A DNA stretch of 43,527 nucleotides from Oscillospiraceae bacterium. GTDB taxonomy: Bacteria; Bacillota; Clostridia; Oscillospirales; CAG-272. The DNA is taken from contig SVSS01000011.1 in assembly GCA_015064185.1 (NCBI GenBank), forward strand, positions 1-43,527. The letters are read 5' to 3'. The notes under the pieces were generated by a model. It saw nothing but the letters and a program-made list of their open reading frames with translations. It searched no databases and was not told the origin of the DNA. Below, one piece after another: positions 38,635 through 43,527 of the stretch (positions are counted from its first letter, which is position 1; each line of letters starts with the position of its first letter). Position numbers and translations under genes: made by a program.

Positions 38635-39791
38635 CATTTACACTTGATTTTGCCTCCCTGTGCCTGCTTGCAGCAGAGCGCGAGGCACTGAAAAAATCGG
38701 TATTTACCGGCGCGCGGGACAGCACAGTCCTGCGCGCCGTTGGCGTGCTTCGCCGCATTGGCGGCAAAACGCACCTGCAAATTGAAACCTTTTATAAGGA
38801 TGGCAAGGCACGGCACGAAAACCTGTTGCTTGATGAAGCGGGGCGCGCGCGTCTTGCGGCAATTGCCGAGGGCTTTTCACGCATCCATCTCCTCACCACG
38901 GCAGGCGATGCCGAGCTAAGAGAAAACAAAAAGGGCGAGCAGGTGTTTCTTGGCGCCGACAAGCTGCGCCGCAAGCTGCTTGCAGGCAACGCCACGTCTC
39001 TCGCAATTTTGGGAAACAACAAGCAAAAGCAGCATATTTTAAAGGGAGATGAGCCCTTTTTAAGGCTGCTTGGCGTTTCCGATGAAAACGGGCGCGTCTA
39101 TGACAAAAAGGGCGCAAAATTCCGTCAGATCAACCGTTTTCTCGAGCTGATTCGCGACACACTCCCCCATTTACCGAAGGATGAGATCCGCATTTGCGAT
39201 CTTTGCTGCGGCAAAAGCTACCTTTCCTTTGCCGTTTACCACTATTTTGCAAACGTATTGGGGCTTCGCGTTTCCATGACGGGTGTGGATCTCAAGCCCG
39301 ACGTGGTTTCCCACTGTAGCAAGGTTGCAGCAGAGCTTGGCTTTACGGGCTTGGAGTTTATTTGCGGTGACGTTGCCGCATACGAAAGTCCCGAAAAGCC
39401 CCAGCTTGTAGTATCACTTCACGCCTGCGACACCGCAACCGATCTTGTGCTTAACAAGGCTGTCGCGTGGGGGGCTAAGGTGATCCTTTCTACTCCGTGC
39501 TGCCATCACGAATTAAATCACACCCTGAATTGCAAGGCGCTGTCCTTTGTTGCGGAGCATGCCATGCTGCGCCAAAAGCTTTGCGATGCGGCAACCGATG
39601 CCCTGCGCCTCAAGCTCCTTGAGGCAAACGGATACCGCGTGGCGGCACTTGAGCTGATCGACCCCGATGACACACCCAAGAACATTATGCTGCGTGCCAT
39701 TCTTCGCACGGGCAGTGACCCTGCCGCGCGCGAGCGTGCCCTGCGCGAGTATCGCGAGGCGCGTGCATTTTTGCTGGGGGGTGAGGGCTGA
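38631..39791 (+). CDS. SAM-dependent methyltransferase with N-terminal extension (Methyltransf_32-like)
   Basis: 386 residues. The ~165-residue N-terminal part resembles RNA- or protein-binding regions (RKLLAGNATSLAILGNNKQKQHILKGDEPFLRLLGVSD); the SAM domain follows with ICDLCCGKSYLSFAVYHY as motif I, TGVDLKPDVV, then FICGDVAAYE and the diagnostic SLHACDTATDLVL, and a CCHHELNHTL segment. This HACD/TD pattern is typical of a broadly conserved methyltransferase family whose substrate is thought to be RNA or glutathione-related; the exact target is not known. ATGA overlap with plsY and a one-base overlap with ttcA put it in the middle of a coupled operon. Confidence 0.85.
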   Translation: MTFTLDFASLCLLAAEREALKKSVFTGARDSTVLRAVGVLRRIGGKTHLQIETFYKDGKARHENLLLDEAGRARLAAIAEGFSRIHLLTTAGDAELRENKKGEQVFLGADKLRRKLLAGNATSLAILGNNKQKQHILKGDEPFLRLLGVSDENGRVYDKKGAKFRQINRFLELIRDTLPHLPKDEIRICDLCCGKSYLSFAVYHYFANVLGLRVSMTGVDLKPDVVSHCSKVAAELGFTGLEFICGDVAAYESPEKPQLVVSLHACDTATDLVLNKAVAWGAKVILSTPCCHHELNHTLNCKALSFVAEHAMLRQKLCDAATDALRLKLLEANGYRVAALELIDPDDTPKNIMLRAILRTGSDPAARERALREYREARAFLLGGEG

Positions 39792-40558
39792 TGGATGTAC
39801 GCCGCGTGCTCAGCTACGTGCGCCGCGCCTGCGAGGATTATGACATGATCAAGGCAGGCGACCGCATTGCCGTTGGCATTTCGGGCGGCAAGGATAGCCT
39901 GACGCTTCTTTGCGCGCTTGCCGAAATGCGCCGCTTTTACCCAAACCCCTTTGAAGTGGTTGCCATCACCGTGGATATGGGCTTTCCGAATGCAGATTTC
40001 GCACCCGTTCGGGCACTTTGCGACGAGCTCAATGTCCCCTATCACATTGTAAAAACCGACATTTACGATATTATCTTTAACGTGCGTAAGGAAAAAAGCC
40101 CCTGCGCGCTCTGCTCAAAAATGCGCCGTGGCGCGCTTCACAACGCCGCGCGTGAGCAGGGCTGCCGCGTGGTGGCGCTGGGCCACCATTATGATGATGT
40201 AGTGGATACCTTTATGCTCAACCTCTTTTACGAGGGACGCATTGGGTGCTTTCAGCCCGTAACCGATCTCTCGCGCGTGGGTGTGCGCGTCATACGCCCC
40301 CTCATTTACCTGCCCGAAAAGCAGGTGCGCACCTTTACGGCAAAGGAAAATCTGCCTGTTGTAAAATCGACCTGCCCTGCCGACGGCAACACCCAGCGCA
40401 CGGAAATGAACGACCTTATCAATTCCCTTGACCGCAAAAGCCCGGGGCTGCGCCACCGCATTTTCGGCGCCATACAGCGTGCCGACGTTGACGGCTTTGC
40501 ACCCCTGCCCCCAAGGCCCAAGAAAAGCCGCAGGCAAGAGCCTGCGGAAAGCGAATAA
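39791..40558 (+). CDS. TtcA-like tRNA 2-thiolation ATPase (PP-loop)
   Basis: 255 residues. PP-loop SGGKDS (31-36), then CALC (Cys105/Cys108) within KSPCALCSKMRRG and a third Cys195 in KSTCPADG: the iron-sulfur-binding layout of TtcA. LGHHYDDVVDT is the conserved adenylation segment. Family members thiolate position C32 of tRNA. The gene starts at the last base of the methyltransferase stop codon. A C-terminal Arg/Lys-rich tail (PRPKKSRRQEP) may bind RNA. Assignment to TtcA rather than another TtcA/TtuA-type thiolase is likely but not proven. Confidence 0.88.
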   Translation: MDVRRVLSYVRRACEDYDMIKAGDRIAVGISGGKDSLTLLCALAEMRRFYPNPFEVVAITVDMGFPNADFAPVRALCDELNVPYHIVKTDIYDIIFNVRKEKSPCALCSKMRRGALHNAAREQGCRVVALGHHYDDVVDTFMLNLFYEGRIGCFQPVTDLSRVGVRVIRPLIYLPEKQVRTFTAKENLPVVKSTCPADGNTQRTEMNDLINSLDRKSPGLRHRIFGAIQRADVDGFAPLPPRPKKSRRQEPAESE

Positions 40559-40566
40559 AATGAAAG

Positions 40567-40596
40567 AAAAAGGAGCTATATAGCTCCTTTTTCTTT
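40567..40596 (+). terminator. Intrinsic terminator of the plsY operon
   Basis: AAAAAGGAGCTA (40567-40578), loop TA, TAGCTCCTTTTT (40581-40592), then CTTTT. Confidence 0.9.
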
Positions 40597-40643
40597 TGCC
40601 GCAGCCACAACACACAAAAGCAGAACGCGATGTGACCCACGCC

Positions 40644-40790
40644 GTAGGGGGCGGCGCCTCGACGCCCCGCGATCTGGGTTCCGCCAAAATAAAGCACAGC
40701 GTACCCCAAATTGTAGGGGGCGGCGCCTCGACGCCCCGCGATGCACAGCACAAAAACGGGTTGTCGGGTCGCCAACCCCTACAAAAGAAA
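40644..40790. repeat. GGCGGCGCC repeat pair with a third inverted piece
   Basis: GTAGGGGGCGGCGCCTCGAC followed by GCCCCGCGAT occurs at 40644-40673 and 40713-40742, 69 bases apart and identical. A related TTGTAGGGGTTGGCGACCC in inverted orientation ends the region near 40767-40790. The inner GGGGCG..CGCCCC pairs as a hairpin. No gene is seen here. Confidence 0.8.
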
Positions 40791-40799
40791 CCAAACGTT

Positions 40800-41066
40800 T
40801 TACTTTATCAGCGCTTGCGCGACGAGCTTTACACCCAGCGAAAAGCCCTTGCTGAAGGCTTCCTCACACCCAAGGCTTTCGAGCTCCGTATAACAATCCT
40901 CGTATTTGCTCAGGATTTCCTTGCCTGTTTCATCAAGCGCTTTTTGAAGCGCCTCCTTATGTCGCTCGCGCAACCCCACCAGCTCTCGCGCCTCGCGCTC
41001 TCTTTCCCATTCTTCACTCCAAGGCTCAAGGTTTCCGTTCCATAGATCTTTTAATATGCTACGCAT
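40800..41066 (-). CDS. DUF6809 family small protein
   Basis: 88 residues, predicted wholly helical and charged (EPWSEEWEREREARELVGLR, HKEALQKALDETGKEILSKYE, EAFSKGFSLGVKLVAQAL). The pattern of a short MRSILKDLWNGNLEPWS start, a central EILSKYED and a C-terminal GFSLGVKL matches DUF6809 proteins of Clostridia as I remember them; function unknown. GAGGTGATGTC precedes the start at 41066. A perfect promoter on this strand contains a palindromic operator, and an XRE regulator diverges from it. Confidence 0.8.
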   Translation of the reverse strand: MRSILKDLWNGNLEPWSEEWEREREARELVGLRERHKEALQKALDETGKEILSKYEDCYTELESLGCEEAFSKGFSLGVKLVAQALIK

Positions 41067-41097
41067 GACATCACCTCACAATTTATTCCTCACCAAC

Positions 41098-41126
41098 ATT
41101 ATAATATCCAAATGGATATTTGTCAA
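41098..41126 (-). promoter_or_regulatory. Promoter of the DUF6809 gene with operator in the spacer
   Basis: Minus strand: TTGACA (41126-41121), 17-base spacer, TATAAT (41103-41098). The spacer is almost entirely the palindrome at 41103-41120, so a bound repressor would block RNA polymerase. Confidence 0.85.
41103..41120. promoter_or_regulatory. Palindromic operator, probable binding site of the XRE regulator
   Basis: AATATCC, AAAT, GGATATT: a perfect 7-base palindrome with a 4-base centre. A related half-site, AACAGATATT, lies at 41133-41142. Its position in the DUF6809 promoter and next to the XRE start suggests that the regulator controls DUF6809 and perhaps itself. Confidence 0.65.
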
Positions 41127-41184
41127 TACCCAAACAGATATTAAATGATAAAATAAGAAAAATAACTTTGTGGGGAGATATGAA

Positions 41185-41433
41185 ATGAAATATTACCAAC
41201 GCTTACGTGATCTAAGGGAAGATCACGAAATCACACAAAAAGAAATTGCTCAACTATTAAAAACCACTCAGCCCCAATACGCAAGATATGAAACGGGCGA
41301 GCGTGAGCTCCCCATGCATCACTTTAAAACATTGGCAAAATATTATAATGTATCTCTTGATTATTTGGCAGGCTTGACTAATATCCCAAAAACATTAGAC
41401 GGTAGCCTCTACACGGTGAAAAAATCAAAATAA
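41185..41433 (+). CDS. XRE-family HTH transcriptional regulator
   Basis: 82 residues. HTH domain spans about 7-62: RLRDLREDHEITQKEIAQLL (helix 2 and 3, with the Gln-rich recognition helix TQPQYARYETGERELP) followed by KTLAKYYNVSLDYLAGLT, the classic cro/C1 end of the fold. The start at 41185 follows GGGGAGATATGAA; the ORF opens at a GTG five codons upstream but that GTG lies in the ribosome binding site. It probably represses the divergent DUF6809 gene. Ligand or activating signal is not apparent. Confidence 0.93.
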   Translation: MKYYQRLRDLREDHEITQKEIAQLLKTTQPQYARYETGERELPMHHFKTLAKYYNVSLDYLAGLTNIPKTLDGSLYTVKKSK

Positions 41434-41497
41434 TTCTATCACAAAATCACGCGCACGCATAAAAATACAAAAAAACACAAAAATTTCAAAAAACCCC

Positions 41498-41526
41498 TTG
41501 ACAAGCACACTTTTGTGTGCTAAAGT
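41498..41526 (+). promoter_or_regulatory. Predicted promoter of the riboswitch-symporter unit
   Basis: TTGACA (41498-41503), 17-base spacer, TAAAGT (41521-41526) preceded by TGC. The leader to the symporter start is about 235 bases. Confidence 0.75.
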
Positions 41527-41535
41527 GTTCTTATT

Positions 41536-41666
41536 CCCGATGAAGGTATCGGAAGCGGCAAGGTCGCAACCGATATTGGAGGTGGTTCCGGAGAATCTCG
41601 TAAGAGTGCCGAAGGTGCAAGGCGATTACCCTCGCCGAATCTCTCAGGCAAAAGGACGGAGCAGAC
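41536..41666 (+). promoter_or_regulatory. Glycine riboswitch (single canonical aptamer with a 5' accessory stem)
   Basis: The core signatures are present: GGAGAATCTCG at 41590-41600, GTGCCGAAGGTGCAAGGCG at about 41607-41623 and CTCTCAGGCAAAAGGACGGAG at 41641-41661, which is the glycine aptamer consensus. Upstream, CCGATGAAGGTATCGG and CGGAAGCGGCAAGGTCGCAA form additional stems, but they lack the CCGAAGG and CTCTCAGG signatures, so only one full aptamer is visible. It regulates the following symporter. Whether glycine turns the gene on or off cannot be decided by inspection. Confidence 0.9.
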
Positions 41667-41699
41667 TTATAGGTATGCTATTTTTGTCTGCCGTTTTTT
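41656..41699 (+). terminator. Riboswitch expression-platform terminator
   Basis: ACG, a two-base bulge, then GCAGAC (41656-41666) pairs with GTCTGC and CGT (41686-41694), followed by TTTTTTA. Its left arm overlaps the 3' end of the aptamer (GGACGGAGCAGAC), so glycine binding and terminator formation exclude each other. Confidence 0.8.
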
Positions 41700-41767
41700 A
41701 TTTTGTGGGCTGCTTTCACCTCTTTTGGGGAAGGCAGTTTTATTTTTTTACTTGGAGGTACATAAAC

Positions 41768-43228
41768 ATGCAAGAAGCATTACTCAAGGTCGTAGCAACG
41801 GTCAACTCCTACCTGACTGACTACGTGCTCATTTTCCTGCTTATCGGTGTTGGTCTTTTCTTCACCATTCGCACCAAGTTTGTACAGGTGCGCTGCTTTG
41901 GCGAGGGCATGAAAAACGTATTTGGCAACCTGTCCCTGAAGGGCGGCAAGCAAAAGGGCGGTCTTTCCTCCTTCCAGGCGCTTGCTACCGCAATTGCCGC
42001 ACAGGTCGGTACCGGTAACATCGTCGGTGCTTGCGGCGCGATCCTTGTAGGTGGCCCCGGTGCGATCTTCTGGATGTGGATCATCGCCTTCCTTGGCATG
42101 GCAACCATTTACGCCGAGGCAACCCTGGCGCAAAAGACCCGCAAGGTAAACGAGGACGGCACCGTTGAGGGTGGTCCCGTTTACTACATCAAGACCGCCT
42201 TCACGGGCAAATTTGGCAAGGGTCTTGCCGTATTCTTTGCAGTAGCTACAACCCTTGCACTTGGCTTTATGGGCTCTATGGTACAGTCGAACTCGATTGC
42301 AGGCACCATGGGCAAGGCATTTAACATTGGCGAGGGCTTTTATTGGATCATCGGCATCGCAGTAGCGGTGCTTGCCGGCGTGGTATTCCTTGGCGGCGTC
42401 AACCGTCTTGCCTCGGTTACCGAAAAGCTGGTTCCCGTTATGGCTTGCCTGTATCTTATCGGCTCGCTCATCGTTATTTTCGCCCGTATCCAGTACGTAC
42501 CCGAAACCTTCGGCATGATCTTCAAATATGCCTTTAACGCAAATGCACTCATCGGCGGCGGCATTGGCTACGCACTCAAAACTGCGATCAGCCAGGGCGC
42601 AAAGCGCGGCTTGTTCTCCAACGAAGCAGGTATGGGTTCCACACCTCACGCACACGCACAGGCTAACGTAAAGACCGCACACGAGCAGGGCACTACCGCC
42701 ATGATCGGTGTGTTTATCGATACCTTTGTTGTACTTACCATGACCGCTCTTGTTGTCATCTCCACCCTGTATGCAGGCGGCGGTGTGCTGGGCAATCCCG
42801 CAACCTACACCATGGAGGGTGCGCTTGCCGCCTTCCCCAAGGCTAACCTTGCGCAAATGGCATTCGGTGAAGTATTCGGCACCACCTTTGGCAATATTTT
42901 TGTAGCCGTTTGCCTGTTCTTCTTCGCCTTCTCCACCATCCTTTCCTGGAACTTCTTCGGCAAGATCAACTTCCAATATCTCTTTGGCAAAAAGTACACC
43001 GTGGTTTACACTGCCATTGCAATTGTATTCGTATTCCTTGGCGCGATCTTCTCAAACGACCTTGTTTGGGAGCTGACCGACTTCTTCAACTACCTCATGG
43101 TTCTGCCGAACGTCATTGCCCTTGTGGCACTTGGCTCTATGGTTGTGAGTGCCCTTAAAGAGGGTAAGGCAGCCAAAGAAGCCGCTGCCCTTTCCGCTAA
43201 GGTAGCCGAGGAAAGCGCAGAGGAGTAA
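41768..43228 (+). CDS. Sodium:alanine/glycine symporter (AGCS family)
   Basis: 486 residues with about eleven membrane segments. The AGCS signature is complete: FQALATAIAAQVGTGNIVGA, GGPGAIFWMWIIAFLGMAT, TLAQKTRK, EGGPVYYIK, QGAKRGLFSNEAGMGSTPHAHA and an FFAFSTILSWNFFG segment. The C-terminal tail is short, charged and Ala/Glu-rich. The protein brings alanine or glycine in with Na+. The start at 41768 follows TTGGAGGTACATAAAC; upstream in-frame codons lie in the riboswitch. Control by a glycine riboswitch argues for glycine as an important substrate or product. Confidence 0.96.
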   Translation: MQEALLKVVATVNSYLTDYVLIFLLIGVGLFFTIRTKFVQVRCFGEGMKNVFGNLSLKGGKQKGGLSSFQALATAIAAQVGTGNIVGACGAILVGGPGAIFWMWIIAFLGMATIYAEATLAQKTRKVNEDGTVEGGPVYYIKTAFTGKFGKGLAVFFAVATTLALGFMGSMVQSNSIAGTMGKAFNIGEGFYWIIGIAVAVLAGVVFLGGVNRLASVTEKLVPVMACLYLIGSLIVIFARIQYVPETFGMIFKYAFNANALIGGGIGYALKTAISQGAKRGLFSNEAGMGSTPHAHAQANVKTAHEQGTTAMIGVFIDTFVVLTMTALVVISTLYAGGGVLGNPATYTMEGALAAFPKANLAQMAFGEVFGTTFGNIFVAVCLFFFAFSTILSWNFFGKINFQYLFGKKYTVVYTAIAIVFVFLGAIFSNDLVWELTDFFNYLMVLPNVIALVALGSMVVSALKEGKAAKEAAALSAKVAEESAEE

Positions 43229-43377
43229 TTCTCTAACGACCAAAACGCATAAATAACAAAAAAGGCTGCGTCAATGGGGTGATGTCCTTAGCGGAGAATT
43301 CTCGCTTTGATAAAAATGCAAGCATCGCATTTGACCGGTCAAACGCAAATGGGCTAAGCCCAAACCCATATAACAAG
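43229..43377. other. Noncoding stretch after the symporter
   Basis: No convincing ORF. It holds a TTTGACCGGTCAAA palindrome (43330-43343) and a GGGCTAAGCCC hairpin (43351-43361), both without a clear function. Confidence 0.5.
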
Positions 43378-43428
43378 CAGAAAGAGAGAACAAATCGGTC
43401 AGTAGCCGAAATGTCCTCTCTTTTTCTG
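43378..43428 (+). terminator. Probable terminator with nested hairpin
   Basis: CAGAAAGAGAG pairs imperfectly with CTCTCTTTTTCTG around an inner CGGTCAGTAGCCG hairpin. The T-run lies within the right arm. Confidence 0.55.
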
Positions 43429-43433
43429 TTGGT

Positions 43434-43527
43434 TGAATGAAATCGTGGCTACGCCACGATGAAATCTTCGCTTTACTCAGATGAAATCCAAGGCGTTGCC
43501 TTGGATGAAATCAAATCCGTCTGTTAT
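43434..43527. repeat. ATGAAATC direct repeats with intervening hairpins, cut by the window end
   Basis: ATGAAATC occurs at 43437, 43459, 43481 and 43505. Between them are CGTGGCTACGCCACG and CCAAGGCGTTGCCTTGG hairpins and a TTCGCTTTACTCAG stretch. The element continues past the window. Confidence 0.75.

Noticed and set aside
40596-41045. 149-codon plus-strand frame across the GGCGGCGCC repeats and the DUF6809 gene
   Set aside because: It is repeat sequence followed by antisense of DUF6809, and the latter has a strong promoter and site on the minus strand.
41498-41767. Upstream extension of the symporter frame
   Set aside because: It covers the promoter, glycine riboswitch and terminator; a good ribosome binding site lies just before 41768.
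41780-42976. 398-codon minus-strand frame opposite the symporter
   Set aside because: Antisense shadow; the plus-strand AGCS motifs are unambiguous.

Overview
The window looks like chromosome of a Gram-positive bacterium of the phylum Bacillota, class Clostridia. Pointers are spoVG, a lepA-hemW gene pair, plsY, a Wzz/BY-kinase type protein, a glycine riboswitch in front of an alanine/glycine:cation symporter, small DUF6472- and DUF6809-type proteins, strong GGAGG ribosome binding sites, and housekeeping promoters of the form TTGACA-17-TATAAT, most with a TG one base upstream of the -10 box. Genus or family cannot be settled from the sequence. No phage, plasmid, insertion sequence or CRISPR array was seen.

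Layout. 1-8000, minus strand: a repeat copy, a small lipoprotein, a DUF559 nuclease-like protein, an SPFH/NfeD pair, a calcium-type P-type ATPase, a ClC anion transporter and endonuclease III. 8095-11300, plus strand: tRNA-Pro and tRNA-Val, cysteine synthase, tRNA-Arg, a CAAX-protease-like membrane protein and a DUF6472 protein. 11388-16968: a four-gene ABC-2 exporter of the gliding-motility (GldA/F/G) type ending in a DUF4340 protein. 17085-20682: spoVG diverging from murC, a methyltransferase and hslO. 20701-21006: tRNA-Asp, tRNA-Phe and tRNA-Gly. 21327-25388, minus strand: a lepA-hemW-M24 peptidase operon. 25500-28585: an AT-rich lipoprotein, two very small genes and a CorC/CNNM protein. 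28721-34106: an envelope cluster with cardiolipin synthase, a two-component system and two homologous small membrane proteins at its two ends. 34166-37301: a nucleotidyltransferase/BY-kinase operon diverging from a PAP2 phosphatase. 37301-37640: repeats. 37741-40558: plsY, a methyltransferase and a TtcA-like gene in one overlapping operon. 40800-41433: a DUF6809 gene diverging from an XRE regulator. 41498-43228: the glycine riboswitch and its symporter.

The most unusual signal lies downstream of the last tRNA gene at each of the three tRNA loci. The intrinsic terminator sits at the centre of a much longer imperfect palindrome whose right arm is an inverted copy of the T-arm, acceptor stem and CCA end of the tRNA just upstream. 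About 175-206 bases past the tRNA, a direct partial copy of the same tRNA 3' end follows. At tRNA-Val the unit is tandemly repeated; at tRNA-Gly a shorter second unit follows; at tRNA-Arg the terminator half is repeated. A hairpin family with AGAATGCC/GGCATTCT ends is shared between the Val and Gly loci. This resembles a tRNA-3'-end-templated repeat or a minimal integrating element and deserves direct study. Other points worth checking are a 38-codon ORF with its own promoter ahead of the CorC gene, a 32-residue Cys-rich membrane peptide, an operator lying exactly in the promoter spacer of the DUF6809 gene, and the TCS/cardiolipin synthase cluster.
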